From contig NZ_JADZLQ010000001.1 in assembly GCF_015905305.1 (NCBI RefSeq), positions 706,599 through 770,598 of the forward strand: DNA of 64,000 nt, in the 5' to 3' direction. Of the stretch, positions 28,542 to 38,170 are shown piece after piece. Each line of letters opens with the position of its first letter. Positions within the stretch are counted from its first letter, which is position 1. A model generated the notes under the pieces. The model did no database searches. It was not told where the DNA came from and was given only the letters and a program-made list of their open reading frames with translations. The stretch comes from Pinirhizobacter soli. GTDB taxonomy: Bacteria; Pseudomonadota; Gammaproteobacteria; Xanthomonadales; Rhodanobacteraceae. The translations under genes were made by a program, and so were the position numbers.

Positions 28542-29503
28542 CCCGCGTTGCACGGGCATGGTCGGCCGTGCTGCGCAGGGCCGAACGACGGCTGCCGTCG
28601 CTGACACGGCTACGCAGCCCCGAAGCCTTGCCCATCGTGCTGCACCGCCGCCGCATCTACATCGTGCCCACCGGCTTCGGCCTGGGCTTCACCGTGCTTC
28701 TTGCGGTGATGGTGCTTGGCGCGCTGAATTATTCGAACAACTCAGCGCTGCTGCTCACCTGCCTGGTCGGCGCCGCCGCCGCCGGTAGCATGCTGGTGGC
28801 GTTTCGAACGCTTGATGGTATTGCCCTGACGGCCATCCGCGCGCAGACCGTCGTTGCCGGCGAAGACGTGCCGTTGACGATCGACATCGCCCCGGGAAAG
28901 CGCACGCGCAGCTCGCTGCAAATGGATGTCGCAGGCCGCCGCCTGGCCTTCGCCGTCGTCTCAGATGTGTCCGTCACGCTGGAACTTGCGCTGCCCACCG
29001 AACAACGCGGCTACATGGCGATGCCACGGATGCGCTTGTTCACCACCTGGCCGCTAGGCATGTTCCGCGCCTGGAGCTGGCTGCATCCCGAACACAAGGT
29101 ATTGGTGTATCCGCGGGCCGAAGCCTTCGGTCCACCTCCGCGCGATCCTTCACTCGATGCCGATCGCGGACGTCCGCATCCGGGTGACGAACCGGCAGCG
29201 CTGCGCATGTACCGTCCGGGCGACCCGCGCCGGCAGATCGCCTGGAAGCTCAGCGCGCGGCACGAATTCCTGCTGGTGAAGGACATGGAGCAACCCGCGC
29301 CCGAGGCCGAGTGGCAGCTCTCGTGGCAATCGATGCATGGCATGGACAACGAGTCGCGCATCGCGCGCCTGGCGCGCTGGGTCAACGAAGCCCACCTCGC
29401 CGGCTATCGCTGGAGCCTGGCACTGCCGGACCGTCTGTTCGATGTCGCCCAGGGTGATGAACATTTCCACCGCTGCATGACCGCCCTGGCACTGCAGCCA
29501 TGA
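28538..29503 (+). CDS. DUF58 family protein
   Basis: A 321-aa protein with two adjacent N-terminal membrane helices (about residues 45-90) and the DUF58 signature MYRPGDPRRQIAWKLSAR in the C-terminal half. It is always found with MoxR ATPases and often with a TgpA-like transglutaminase, as here. The biochemical role is not known; a von Willebrand-like fold partner of MoxR is proposed for the family. It overlaps both neighbours by 4 nt. Confidence 0.9.
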   Translation: MTRVARAWSAVLRRAERRLPSLTRLRSPEALPIVLHRRRIYIVPTGFGLGFTVLLAVMVLGALNYSNNSALLLTCLVGAAAAGSMLVAFRTLDGIALTAIRAQTVVAGEDVPLTIDIAPGKRTRSSLQMDVAGRRLAFAVVSDVSVTLELALPTEQRGYMAMPRMRLFTTWPLGMFRAWSWLHPEHKVLVYPRAEAFGPPPRDPSLDADRGRPHPGDEPAALRMYRPGDPRRQIAWKLSARHEFLLVKDMEQPAPEAEWQLSWQSMHGMDNESRIARLARWVNEAHLAGYRWSLALPDRLFDVAQGDEHFHRCMTALALQP

Positions 29504-31479
29504 ACTTCCTCTACGCGCTCACCCATAAGGTCCGCGAGGCACCGATTTCGGCCGGGACGTTCAACCTGGTCTGCATCACCATGGCCTGCGTGGTTGCCGT
29601 CCATGCCTCGCACCTGCCGATCTGGTTGACCCTTTTGCTCGGCTTTGCCCTGCTGGCCAGCCATTGGCGGCGGCGGCACCGGCCGGGCAAGACGCCCATG
29701 TGGTTGAAGCTTCCGCTGACACTGGGCCTGCTGGCAGGCATCGTCGTCTGGTATGGCAACCTCTTCGGCCGTGAGCCGGGCAGCGCCTTCGCGGTGGGCC
29801 TCTTGGTATTGAAGACGTTCGAATGCGAGACCGTGCGCGATGTGCGTGTTGCAGTCGCCTTCGCCTGCTTCGCGCTGATGGCGGCGTTGCTTTCCGACCA
29901 GGGCCTGGTGGTGACGGTGGCCGTTGCCCTGGCCATCGTGCCGGCGCTGATGAGCCTGCGCTCGCTGGAGCCCGGCCAGGCGCAGCGCACGATCACCCAG
30001 GCGGCGTTGCCGGCACTGGGACTGCTTGCCGCCGCGGTACCGCTGGCCCTGCTCGCCTTCCTGTTCGTGCCGCGGCTTTCCGAGCCGCTGTGGGGTGCGC
30101 CGGCGGCCGACACGGCGAAACCGGGGTTGTCCTCGAGTATGTCGCCGGGCGACCTTACCGAACTGCTGACCGACGATTCGGCCGCCATGCGCGTGTCGTT
30201 CGATGGTGTGGCCCCCGGCCCTGACCAGCGCTACTTCCGCGCCTTCGTCATGTGGAATTTCGACGGCCGGCGCTGGGACCATGGTTACGGCCGCCGCGGC
30301 GAAGTGGCCGGTTTGCTGCCACAGGGGCCGGTGGCAACCTATGAAATCACCCTGGAAGCCACCCATCGACGTACCTTGCCGGCGCTGGACGTGCCCATGG
30401 CCGCACCAGAAGGCGCAAGGCTATCGGCCGACCGCGAATTGTCTTCCAACGACCGCATCGACGATGTTCGCCGCTACCGCCTGAGCTCCGCGCTGGGCTA
30501 CGGCCTGCAGGCCGACCTCGATGAGAACACGCGACGGCTGGGCTTGCAGCTTCCACCCAACTTCGATCCCCGCGCACGCGCGTTGGCGCAGCAGTGGCGC
30601 CTGACCTTCGGCCAGAACGACGAAGGCATCGCCCGGGCGGCACTGGGGCTGTTCCACGATGGCGGCTTCCGCTACACGCTGGCTCCCGCCCCGTTGGGGC
30701 GCGACAGCATCGACGATTTCCTCTTCAACACCCACGAGGGGTTCTGCGAGCACTACGCGTCGGCCTTCACCTTCCTGATGCGCGCCGCCGGCATTCCGGC
30801 ACGCGTGGTCACCGGGTACCAGGGCGGTTTCTACAATCGCCTGGGGCAGTACCTGCTGGTGCGGCAATCCAATGCCCATGCATGGTCGGAGGTGTGGCTG
30901 GCCGGGCGTGGCTGGGTGCGGTTTGACCCCACCGGAGCCGTACGGCCCGAACGCATCGCCGCCGATGGCACGAGCGCCGGCGATGGCAGCGGTCCCTGGT
31001 ACCAGCCGGCGTGGCTGCAGGCCGCGCGCAATCGCTGGGACATCGTCAACCGCTTATGGGCCCAGGGCGTTACTGGCTTTGACGCCCTGCGCCAGCGCAG
31101 CCTGCTGCAACCTTTCGGCGTGCGTGAAGCACCACCTTCCATGCTTGTGACCATTCTTGCCAGCGGCATCTGCCTGCTGGCGGCCATCGGGCTGGGCTGG
31201 GCGCTCTACCGACGCCCGGAAGGCGACGTGGCCCAGCGTGCACTGGCAAGGTTGAAGGCAAGGCTTGAGCGCCGTGGCCTGGCATCACGGGCGAGTGAAG
31301 CGCCTGGGCATTATTTTTCACGTGCAGCTCGTTTTTGGCCTTCACAACGTAAGGAATTGGAAAGTCTGGGCACCCTATACAACCACCTCACTTATGCCCG
31401 TAGCGAACCGGCACCTGAACTGGCACGTCGATTCGCAAGGATGGCTAGGGAATTCCGACCGCCGCGCGTGGTCAAATAG
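29500..31479 (+). CDS. TgpA-like membrane transglutaminase
   Basis: A 659-aa inner-membrane protein with about six N-terminal helices (DUF3488), a large periplasmic transglutaminase-like domain and a last membrane helix near residues 550-570 before a cytoplasmic tail. The Cys-His-Asp triad is seen as GFCEHYASAF, SNAHAWSEVW and RFDPTGAV. TgpA of Pseudomonas aeruginosa is essential, and this is its likely counterpart. The final gene of the moxR-DUF58-tgpA operon. Confidence 0.93.
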   Translation: MNFLYALTHKVREAPISAGTFNLVCITMACVVAVHASHLPIWLTLLLGFALLASHWRRRHRPGKTPMWLKLPLTLGLLAGIVVWYGNLFGREPGSAFAVGLLVLKTFECETVRDVRVAVAFACFALMAALLSDQGLVVTVAVALAIVPALMSLRSLEPGQAQRTITQAALPALGLLAAAVPLALLAFLFVPRLSEPLWGAPAADTAKPGLSSSMSPGDLTELLTDDSAAMRVSFDGVAPGPDQRYFRAFVMWNFDGRRWDHGYGRRGEVAGLLPQGPVATYEITLEATHRRTLPALDVPMAAPEGARLSADRELSSNDRIDDVRRYRLSSALGYGLQADLDENTRRLGLQLPPNFDPRARALAQQWRLTFGQNDEGIARAALGLFHDGGFRYTLAPAPLGRDSIDDFLFNTHEGFCEHYASAFTFLMRAAGIPARVVTGYQGGFYNRLGQYLLVRQSNAHAWSEVWLAGRGWVRFDPTGAVRPERIAADGTSAGDGSGPWYQPAWLQAARNRWDIVNRLWAQGVTGFDALRQRSLLQPFGVREAPPSMLVTILASGICLLAAIGLGWALYRRPEGDVAQRALARLKARLERRGLASRASEAPGHYFSRAARFWPSQRKELESLGTLYNHLTYARSEPAPELARRFARMAREFRPPRVVK

Positions 31480-31529
31480 CACCGTCCCCCGGATCGTTCG
31501 CGATCCGCTACCCACAGGGAGTTGAAACC

Positions 31530-32123
31530 ATGTCGATCACCAAGCCGTTGTTGCTCGCGGCGGCCACCGTAACGTTAGGCGCCTGCGCCACGATCCCCAA
31601 GCCACTGGAAGGCAACTTCGCACCCGTTACCACGGCCGGTGCGCAGCAGGGTGGCGCCGGTGGTACCAAGGTTCGCTGGGGCGGCGAGATCATCAAGACC
31701 GAACCCGGTCCGCAGGAAACCTGCTTCTACATCCTGTCGAAGACCCTCGATAGCCAGGCGCGTCCCACGGGCGACAAGTCCGATAACCAGGGCCGCTTCG
31801 TCGCCTGCCGCGAAGGTTTCTACGATCCGGAAGTTTTCACCCGCGGTCGCGATATCTCCGTGACCGGCACCATCCATGGCACGGTCTCGCAGAAGGTCGG
31901 CGATTTCGACTACGCGTACCCGCGTGTGGAAGCCGACGTGGTCTATCTGTGGCCCAAGCGAGTGATCTACAACTACCCGCCGGGTTACTACGACCCGTTC
32001 TGGGGCCCGGGCTTCGGCCCGTACTGGGGCGGTCCGTACTGGGGCGGCTGGGGTGGTTACGGCGGTTACGGCTATTACCCGCGCCGGGTGATCGTGGTAC
32101 CACGCCCGGTGCCGCGCCGGTAG
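31530..32123 (+). CDS. Slp-family outer-membrane lipoprotein
   Basis: A 197-aa predicted lipoprotein with a signal peptide and lipobox LGAC (Cys19). The middle part with WGGEIIKTEP, YDPEVFTRGRDISVTGTI and YAYPRVEADVVYLWP matches the starvation-inducible Slp family. The C-terminal tail is a Gly/Tyr/Trp-rich low-complexity stretch (PYWGG and GGYG units). It has its own ribosome site (CAGGGAG) and is closed by a strong terminator. Confidence 0.85.
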   Translation: MSITKPLLLAAATVTLGACATIPKPLEGNFAPVTTAGAQQGGAGGTKVRWGGEIIKTEPGPQETCFYILSKTLDSQARPTGDKSDNQGRFVACREGFYDPEVFTRGRDISVTGTIHGTVSQKVGDFDYAYPRVEADVVYLWPKRVIYNYPPGYYDPFWGPGFGPYWGGPYWGGWGGYGGYGYYPRRVIVVPRPVPRR

Positions 32124-32137
32124 CGCAATGGGCAAGC

Positions 32138-32168
32138 AAAAAAAAGCCGGCGAAAGCCGGCTTTTTTT
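32138..32168. terminator. Bidirectional terminator
   Basis: Eight A, stem GCCGGC, loop GAAA, stem GCCGGC, then seven T. It can serve the Slp gene on the plus strand and hinT on the minus strand. Confidence 0.9.
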
Positions 32169-32189
32169 ATGGCGTGAACCTTTTCATGC

Positions 32190-32534
32190 TTAGCCCGGTG
32201 GCCAGGTCATCCGGCGCCCGGCAAGCAGATGGACATGCAGGTGGAATACCGTCTGCCCGCCGTCTTCGTTGGTATTGATCACGGTGCGATAGCCGTTCTT
32301 TTCAAAGCCCTGCTCCCTGGCATAGCGAGCTGCGGCCAGGAGCAGTTTGCCCAGCAGCACGGCGTCGTCCGCGGTGGCATCGCTCAAGGTAGCGATGGCC
32401 TGCTTCGGGATGAACAGGACGTGCACTGGAGCCTGCGGATTGAGATCGCGGAAAGCCAGCACGTCGTCGTCTTCGTAGACGATGTCGGCGGGGATTTCGC
32501 GACGGACGATCTTGGCGAAGATGGTATCGGTCAT
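32190..32534 (-). CDS. hinT: HIT family nucleotide-binding protein (HinT)
   Basis: Histidine-triad hydrolase of nucleoside phosphoramidates, 114 aa. The triad is VFHLHVHLLAG near the C-terminus, and the family N-terminus TIFAKIVRREIPADIVYEDD is intact. It is the last gene of the dnaX-ybaB-recR-hinT group. Confidence 0.93.
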   Translation of the reverse strand: MTDTIFAKIVRREIPADIVYEDDDVLAFRDLNPQAPVHVLFIPKQAIATLSDATADDAVLLGKLLLAAARYAREQGFEKNGYRTVINTNEDGGQTVFHLHVHLLAGRRMTWPPG

Positions 32535-32555
32535 ATCAGGGGTTTTCCGATGAGG

Positions 32556-33161
32556 TCAGGAGCCCAGCACCTGGCGGCTGCCAAAAGCATGGGCCAGCGT
32601 GCCACGGTCGACGAACTCCAGCTCGCCGCCCAGCGGCACGCCATGGGCAAGGCGGGTGACGCGGATGCCGGCGGCGCGCGCCAGCTGGCCAAGGTAATGC
32701 GCCGTGGCCTCGCCTTCGACGGTGGGGTTGGTGGCAAGGATCATCTCCTCGACCTCGCCCTCGCCCAGGCGCTGGGCCAGCATCGGCAAACCCAGTTCCT
32801 CCGGCCCCAGGCCATCGAGCGGCGAAAGGCGACCCAGCAGGACGAAATACAGGCCGCGATAGCCGGTGGCCTGTTCGATGGCGACCAGGTCCGACGGCGA
32901 CTCCACCACGCACAGCACGTGTTTGTCGCGGCTGGCGCTGGCGCACACCGGGCACACCGGTTCCTCGCTGAAGGTGCGGCAGCGGCTGCAATGCCCGACA
33001 TCGCGCATGGCGGCCTCGAGCGCCGCGGCCAGGCGGAAACCACCCTGCCGTTCGCGCTCGAGCAGATGGAAGGCCATGCGCTGGGCGCTCTTGCCGCCTA
33101 CGCCAGGCAGGCAGCGCAAGGCGTCGATCAGTTCGGCAAGGAGTTTCGAACTGCTGCTCAT
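32556..33161 (-). CDS. recR: Recombination protein RecR
   Basis: Ring-forming partner of RecFO in gap repair, 201 aa. It has the helix-hairpin-helix start ([17 protein letters not shown]), the C4 zinc finger ([16 protein letters not shown]) and a Toprim domain beginning [12 protein letters not shown], ending with a Walker-like C-terminal region [13 protein letters not shown]. Standard position downstream of ybaB. Confidence 0.97.
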   Translation of the reverse strand: MSSSSKLLAELIDALRCLPGVGGKSAQRMAFHLLERERQGGFRLAAALEAAMRDVGHCSRCRTFSEEPVCPVCASASRDKHVLCVVESPSDLVAIEQATGYRGLYFVLLGRLSPLDGLGPEELGLPMLAQRLGEGEVEEMILATNPTVEGEATAHYLGQLARAAGIRVTRLAHGVPLGGELEFVDRGTLAHAFGSRQVLGS

Positions 33162-33168
33162 CAGTAGG

Positions 33169-33492
33169 TCAGAACGGCAGCTTCATGCCGGCCGGCAGGT
33201 TCAGGCCGGCGGTGACGCCGCCGAGCTTGTCCTTGCTTACCTGGGCGATCTTGTTCACCGCGTCGTTGAAGGCGGCGGCGATGAGGTCTTCGGTCATTTC
33301 CAGGTCGTCGGCAACGAGCTTCGGATCGATCTTCACCCGGCGAACCTCGTGGGCGCCGGTCACGATCACGGTGACCATGCCGCCACCGGCGCTGCCGGTG
33401 ACTTCCATGCGGGCGATTTCTTCCTGCGCACGCTTCATGTCTTCCTGCATGCGCTGGGCCTGCTGCATCAGCTGACCGATTTGTGCCTTCAC
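33169..33492 (-). CDS. ybaB: YbaB/EbfC nucleoid-associated protein
   Basis: DNA-binding protein of 107 aa with the tweezers-like fold, encoded between dnaX and recR as in most bacteria. The segments [19 protein letters not shown] and [19 protein letters not shown] are characteristic. The start is GTG 33492, one base after the dnaX stop. Confidence 0.94.
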   Translation of the reverse strand: MKAQIGQLMQQAQRMQEDMKRAQEEIARMEVTGSAGGGMVTVIVTGAHEVRRVKIDPKLVADDLEMTEDLIAAAFNDAVNKIAQVSKDKLGGVTAGLNLPAGMKLPF

Positions 33493-33493
33493 G

Positions 33494-35191
33494 TCATTGC
33501 TCCAGGGGCTTGATGGATTGGGGTATGACACGTGCGCCGAAATCGCGCTGCAGTGCCTGTACCAGGGGATCGTTGCCGATGGCGTCCACTGCATCGGCCT
33601 GGCGTGCATCGCGCATCTGGGCGGCGCGGTCGGCCGGTGTTTCGCCGGGGGCGTGGTCGGCGATGAAGCGCAGGCGGATGCGCCTGCCCACGGCCTTGGT
33701 GAGCCGCTCCTCCATCTGGCCGGTGAGCGGTTCCACGGCCAGGTGCATGTAGGCGGGCTTCAGTACCAGCGTCATGGTTTCGCCGTCGACGCCGCGCATC
33801 GATGCGTTCTGTGCCAGCTGGCCCAGTGGTCCACGCAGGTTCGCCCGCTCGATCAGCGTGTGCCAGTCGGGGATCTCTCCGTCGGCGGCCGCGGAAGATA
33901 CCGGGGCGGTTGGCGCGGGCGCGCGTGGCGGTGGCTGGGGGTCAGAGTCATTACCCTGACCCCGGCTCGCTGGCGATGAAGCCGGCGGCGGCGGGCGCGT
34001 ACTTGCCGCCGGCGCCGGGGCAGTCGCCGCATGGCCGCGGGACGTGCCGCCACGGCTACCCGTGGCATCGCCAGCGGGCATCGCCGGCGCGCGTCGCGGC
34101 GCGGGTGCGGCTTCGCCGTCAGCCGGGGCAAACGCCAGCATGCGCAGCAAGGTCATTTCAAAGCCGGTACGCGCATCCGGGGCAAGGTTAAGGTCGCGGC
34201 GGCCGGTAGTGGCGATCTGGTAGTACAGCTGCACGTCCTCGGCCGACAGGCGTTCGGCCAGGGCGGCTTCGGCGGCATCATCCAGCCCGTGGCCCGCCAC
34301 CAGCTGCGTCATCTGCAGCCGGTGCAGGACGCCTGCGATGTCGTCAAGGACACCGGCGAAATCCGGCGAGAACGAGGCGATACGATCGCACTCGGCCATC
34401 AATGCCGGGCCATCGTTGGCCGCCAGTGCCTGGAGCAGGCCCACCACCTGGCCGCGATCGACGCTGCCCAGCATGGCGCGCACGTCGGCGGCCTTCAGCG
34501 CGCCGGCACCATAGGCGATGGCCTGGTCGAGCAACGACAGGCCGTCACGCATCGAGCCGTCGGCGGCGCGGGCGATTTCATCCACGGCCTCGTCCTCGAA
34601 GGCAATGCCCTCGGCACCGAGAATATGCAGCATCTGCCCACTGATCTGGTCGGGCAACATGCGCTTCAAATTGAACTTCAGGCAGCGCGAGAGCACCGTC
34701 ACCGGCAGTTTCTGCGGGTCGGTGGTGGCGAGCAAAAACTTCACGTGCGGCGGCGGTTCTTCGAGTGTCTTCAAGAGCGCGTTGAACGCGGGCTTGGACA
34801 ACATGTGCACCTCGTCGATCAGGTACACCTTGAAGCGGCCGCGGGAAGGCGCGTACTGCGCGTTCTCGATCACCTCGCGGACATCGTCCACGCCCGTGTT
34901 GCTGGCGGCATCGATTTCAAGAAGGTCCACGAAGCGGCCGGCGTCCACCGCGGTGCATACGGAGCACTCGCCGCACGGATCGGACGATTCGCCGCGTTCG
35001 CAGTTGAGCGACTTGGCGAAGATGCGCGCGATGGTGGTTTTACCCACGCCGCGGGTACCGGTGAAAAGGTAGGCATGGTGCATGCGCCCGGATTCGAGCG
35101 CATTGGTGAGCGCGCGGACCACGTGTTCCTGGCCCACGAGTTCGGCGAATTTACGGGGGCGCCACTTGCGCGCCAGAACCTGATAACTCAT
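33494..35191 (-). CDS. dnaX: DNA polymerase III subunit tau/gamma
   Basis: Clamp-loader ATPase, 565 aa. Walker A is GTRGVGKTT, the zinc module is [17 protein letters not shown], Walker B is LIDEVHMLS and the arginine finger is in LSRCLKF. A Pro/Ala-rich linker of about 80 residues (370-450) joins domain III to the tau-specific C-terminus. Inside this linker the segment GQGNDSDP is encoded by a REP-like palindrome (33938-33963). I did not identify a programmed frameshift site for gamma. The start is ATG 35191. Confidence 0.96.
   Translation of the reverse strand: MSYQVLARKWRPRKFAELVGQEHVVRALTNALESGRMHHAYLFTGTRGVGKTTIARIFAKSLNCERGESSDPCGECSVCTAVDAGRFVDLLEIDAASNTGVDDVREVIENAQYAPSRGRFKVYLIDEVHMLSKPAFNALLKTLEEPPPHVKFLLATTDPQKLPVTVLSRCLKFNLKRMLPDQISGQMLHILGAEGIAFEDEAVDEIARAADGSMRDGLSLLDQAIAYGAGALKAADVRAMLGSVDRGQVVGLLQALAANDGPALMAECDRIASFSPDFAGVLDDIAGVLHRLQMTQLVAGHGLDDAAEAALAERLSAEDVQLYYQIATTGRRDLNLAPDARTGFEMTLLRMLAFAPADGEAAPAPRRAPAMPAGDATGSRGGTSRGHAATAPAPAASTRPPPPASSPASRGQGNDSDPQPPPRAPAPTAPVSSAAADGEIPDWHTLIERANLRGPLGQLAQNASMRGVDGETMTLVLKPAYMHLAVEPLTGQMEERLTKAVGRRIRLRFIADHAPGETPADRAAQMRDARQADAVDAIGNDPLVQALQRDFGARVIPQSIKPLEQ
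33938..33963. repeat. REP-like palindrome inside dnaX
   Basis: Arms GGGGTCAGAGT and ACCCTGACCCC (one mismatch, a G-T wobble if transcribed) with loop CATT. It is a near copy of the palindrome in nuoL at 4026-4051 and lies in the codons for the flexible Pro/Ala linker. Confidence 0.85.
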
Positions 35192-35260
35192 GCCTTCACT
35201 ACCTTGGGGCGACAGTGGATTGTGCCAAGGAGTGGCTTGGGATGCGAACGCCCAAAAAGG

Positions 35261-35371
35261 TGGCGGCCCTGCCAGCCACACCCCGGCACCCGAATCATTC
35301 GCTACCGTTGCTTCCTTCCGGACCTGGCGGAGTTTACGAACTATCGTCGCGGGGGGACCGTCAGGGCCACC
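35261..35371 (-). ncRNA. ffs: Small signal recognition particle RNA (4.5S)
   Basis: The minus strand contains the universally conserved SRP core CCAGGTCCGGAAGGAAGCA, with flanking halves that can close into a long hairpin: GGCCCTG near the 5' end pairs with CAGGGCC near the 3' end. A run of T (35255-35259 on the complementary strand as A) follows the 3' end. The RNA works with Ffh in membrane targeting. Its place beside dnaX is common in xanthomonads. Ends are approximate. Confidence 0.9.
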
Positions 35372-35390
35372 GTATTTCGGCCAATCGACT

Positions 35391-35483
35391 TGGCGGAGAG
35401 AGAGGGATTCGAACCCTCGATACGCTTTTAAGGCGTATACACACTTTCCAGGCGTGCTCCTTCAACCACTCGGACACCTCTCC
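35391..35483 (-). tRNA. tRNA-Ser (GGA)
   Basis: A 93-nt class II tRNA with the acceptor pair GGAGAGG / CTCTCC plus G, an encoded CCA end, a TGG TTGAAGG D-arm region, anticodon loop CTGGAAA (anticodon GGA), a long variable arm and GGTTCGAATCC T-arm. It reads UCC/UCU serine codons. Confidence 0.95.
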
Positions 35484-35570
35484 ACACGCTTGACGCGTCT
35501 TCCCTGCCCGCTTCCGTGCCGGCAAAGAAGCGGAATTGTAATGACACGCGGCACGGGGCACAAGGCGGAC

Positions 35571-36329
35571 CTAGCCCGCATCGGTCCTCGGCGGCAGCGG
35601 ATCGGGCAATGCAAGGGATTCGCCCGGGTGGGCGATGCGCCAGCCCAGGGCTTCAAGCTTCCGCCCGTCGTCCTGTGAACCGTAGTGGTAGGCCACCATG
35701 CGCGCCCGGAGGTCCGTGTCGTACTCGCGCGCCAGGTCGTCGGCACCGCTATGCGAGGGATTGCCGACCAAACCGCAATCGTGGGCGACCAGCTCGCCGT
35801 GTGCGGCAACCACCGCCAGCGTCTCGGGAATCGGCCGCGTATCGCCGGTGTAGACGAAGCTGCCGTGCAGCGCCAGGCCGTAGGAGGTGCCCGCGCGATG
35901 ATGGCGCGTGGCAAAAACGTCAAACCACTGCCCTTCATGCCAGAAGCCGCGCGAACAGGGCACAAGGCTGAACGCCTCCCACCAGTTCACCCCGCCTTCG
36001 GCCAGCACGCCCGGATAGTCGGCAATGCGCCCCTGCAACCAGGGCACCAGGCTTGCGTGCAGGAACAACTTGCAGCGCCCACGCAGTGCTTGATCGAACC
36101 ATAGCCGGATGAACAGGCGCTCCAGGCCGCCCACGTGGTCAAGATGCACATGGGTGACGTAGATCGCCTCAGGCAGCGCGCCGTAGGCCGCCTGGTAGCG
36201 ATCAAGCGTATCCGGGCCGCAATCGATCAACAGCCGTGGCCGGCCATCGTGTTCCAGGACGACCGAGGACGAACCCAGTTCCACGGCGTGGGCGGCTCCG
36301 GTACCGAGAAAACGCAGCTGCCAGCTCAT
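35571..36329 (-). CDS. MBL-fold metallo-hydrolase (RNase Z-like)
   Basis: A 252-aa metallo-beta-lactamase-fold protein. The metal motif THVHLDHVGG (HxHxDH) is near residue 60, and further ligands are seen in FVYTGDTRP, VAHDCG and AYHYGSQ. The length and the N-terminus LRFLGTGAAHAVELGSSS resemble ribonuclease Z/arylsulfatase-type members, but the exact substrate cannot be read from sequence. Its ATG overlaps the kdkA stop (ATGA). Start ATG 36329. Confidence 0.85.
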   Translation of the reverse strand: MSWQLRFLGTGAAHAVELGSSSVVLEHDGRPRLLIDCGPDTLDRYQAAYGALPEAIYVTHVHLDHVGGLERLFIRLWFDQALRGRCKLFLHASLVPWLQGRIADYPGVLAEGGVNWWEAFSLVPCSRGFWHEGQWFDVFATRHHRAGTSYGLALHGSFVYTGDTRPIPETLAVVAAHGELVAHDCGLVGNPSHSGADDLAREYDTDLRARMVAYHYGSQDDGRKLEALGWRIAHPGESLALPDPLPPRTDAG

Positions 36330-37060
36330 GCGCCCAACGTCCTTTCGTAGCGATAGACCAACGGCTTCCACACCTCGGTGTCGAAAGCGTCCTTGCCCGA
36401 GCGGGCCGCGCCTACCTTCAAGAGTGAACGGCGAAGCCTGTCGAGGTTGTCTTGCTGCCAGGACAAGTGTGGCGCGCGCAAGCGGCCACGGTCGAAATCG
36501 ATGAGGTACAGGCCTTCGGGGTTGACCAGGATATTGTGGGCATTCAGATCCGCATGCCACACACCCTCGCGGTGGAAGCGCGCCACCAGCGCGCCAACCT
36601 GTCCGGCAAGCTCGGTATCGAGTGCATGCGCTGCGACTTTTTCAGCCAGGGTCAACGCGTGGGGAATGCGCAAGGTCACCAGGTCCGCGCTGTAACGCAG
36701 GCCATGCCGGACAAATCCCGCGGCAAGCGGGGCCGGCACCGGCAGGCCCCGGGCCATCAGGTGCGCCAACAAACGGAATTCCCGGAAACTGCGGGTGCGG
36801 TCGACACCGAGCCACAGGTAACGGTCGCCCAGTAGGTTGGCCACCATGCCGCCCCTGCGGTAATGCCGAAGCACCGCTTCGCCAGCGCCGGTGCGCACGA
36901 TGCTCACGCCGCCGCGGCCGCCGGCGGCCGATGCCAGTGCGCCCTGGCCCTGCCACCAGGCCGGCTCGAACCATCGGCGATCCACCGCAGGTACCAGCGC
37001 TGCATCGAAGACGATGCCGCCGCCCTGGTCGGCAAGTACGCGCTCGTCTGTCATCATCAT
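36326..37060 (-). CDS. kdkA: 3-deoxy-D-manno-octulosonic acid kinase
   Basis: Kinase that phosphorylates KDO in the inner core of lipopolysaccharide. The protein-kinase-like motif VWHADLNAHNILVN, the following LIDFDRGR and the early VLRHYRRGG segment match KdkA. I take ATG 37060 (244 aa); a GTG at 37093 would add 11 residues. It is divergent from a GT9 glycosyltransferase, which also fits an LPS-core locus. Confidence 0.88.
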   Translation of the reverse strand: MMMTDERVLADQGGGIVFDAALVPAVDRRWFEPAWWQGQGALASAAGGRGGVSIVRTGAGEAVLRHYRRGGMVANLLGDRYLWLGVDRTRSFREFRLLAHLMARGLPVPAPLAAGFVRHGLRYSADLVTLRIPHALTLAEKVAAHALDTELAGQVGALVARFHREGVWHADLNAHNILVNPEGLYLIDFDRGRLRAPHLSWQQDNLDRLRRSLLKVGAARSGKDAFDTEVWKPLVYRYERTLGA

Positions 37061-37111
37061 CGACTGCACCGTTCGATCCGCCGCCACTGTCACCGGAAGG
37101 TGAGTCTAGCA

Positions 37112-38167
37112 ATGCCAAGCCCCGTCAACGCAGTCCCAGGCAGCCTTTGCCTGCTTCGCACCTCCGCCATCGGCGATGTCACCCACGTGGTGCCGCTGGT
37201 GCACACCATCCAGGCCGCATGGCCGGCCACGTCGATCACCTGGATCGTGGGTAAGCTCGAACGCAAGCTCGTGGGCGACGTCCCGGGCGTTCAATTCATC
37301 ACGTTCGACAAGGGCAAGGGCCGCCAGGGCATGGCCGAGGTGCGCCAGGCGCTGGCCGGCCGCCGCTTCGATGCACTGCTGCACATGCAGGTGGCGCTGC
37401 GCTCGAACATCCTTTCATTGGCGGTGAAGGCCAGGCGACGCGTCGGCTACGACCATGCTCGCTCGAAAGACCTGCACGGCCTGTTCGTCAACGAACGCAT
37501 CCCCTCGCGCACCGGCGAGCACGTGCTCGACGCCATGGGCAGCTTCATCGAGCCCCTGGGACTGAAGCAGACCGAAGTGCGTTGGGATATTCCCATCGAC
37601 GAGGAAGCCCATGCGTGGGCGGCTGAACAATTGCCGGGCGACGAGCCATCGCTGCTGGTGAGCCCGATGTCCAGCCACACCGTGCGCAACTGGCTGCCCG
37701 AACGCTATGCGGCGGTGATGGACCATGCGCACCAGCGCGGCTTCCGGGTGCTGCTTACTGGCGGCCCGTCGGCGCCTGAGCGGGAGCTCGCCGACCGCAT
37801 CCTTGGCAAGGTCAGGCACGCGCCGGTAGACCTCACAGGCCGCGACACCTTGAAGCGCTACCTGGCGCTGCTCTCACGCGCGCCGATGCTCCTAACCCCC
37901 GATTCGGGCCCCATGCACATGGGCAACACCGTGGGCACGAAGATCCTGGGCTTGCATGCCGCCAGCAACCCGCATCGTTCCGGGCCGTACTCCGACCGGC
38001 GCTGGTGCGTGGACAAGTACGATGCCGCCGCGCGGAAATTCCTGCGCAAGCCGGCGAGCGACATTCCATGGGGAACGAAGATCGAATTTCCCGGCGTCAC
38101 CGACCTCATCGAGGCCGATGAAATGATCGATCGCTTCGAGGCGTGCCGGGAATTCCTCGGGCTTTAG
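37112..38167 (+). CDS. GT9 family heptosyltransferase-like protein
   Basis: Glycosyltransferase of the lipopolysaccharide heptosyltransferase family, 351 aa, GT-B fold. The N-terminus LLRTSAIGDVTHVVPLVHTI and the C-terminal donor-site segment LTPDSGPMHMGNTVGTKILGLHA are typical. It could be heptosyltransferase I or II or a related core enzyme. The start ATG 37112 has GGAAGGTGA about 8 nt upstream. It faces the DUF6165 gene tail to tail. Confidence 0.88.
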   Translation: MPSPVNAVPGSLCLLRTSAIGDVTHVVPLVHTIQAAWPATSITWIVGKLERKLVGDVPGVQFITFDKGKGRQGMAEVRQALAGRRFDALLHMQVALRSNILSLAVKARRRVGYDHARSKDLHGLFVNERIPSRTGEHVLDAMGSFIEPLGLKQTEVRWDIPIDEEAHAWAAEQLPGDEPSLLVSPMSSHTVRNWLPERYAAVMDHAHQRGFRVLLTGGPSAPERELADRILGKVRHAPVDLTGRDTLKRYLALLSRAPMLLTPDSGPMHMGNTVGTKILGLHAASNPHRSGPYSDRRWCVDKYDAAARKFLRKPASDIPWGTKIEFPGVTDLIEADEMIDRFEACREFLGL

Positions 38168-38170
38168 GTC

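Noticed and set aside
27576..28607. Upstream extension of the glycosyltransferase frame
   Set aside because: The extra N-terminal part lies wholly opposite moxR and has no membrane helices or family match.
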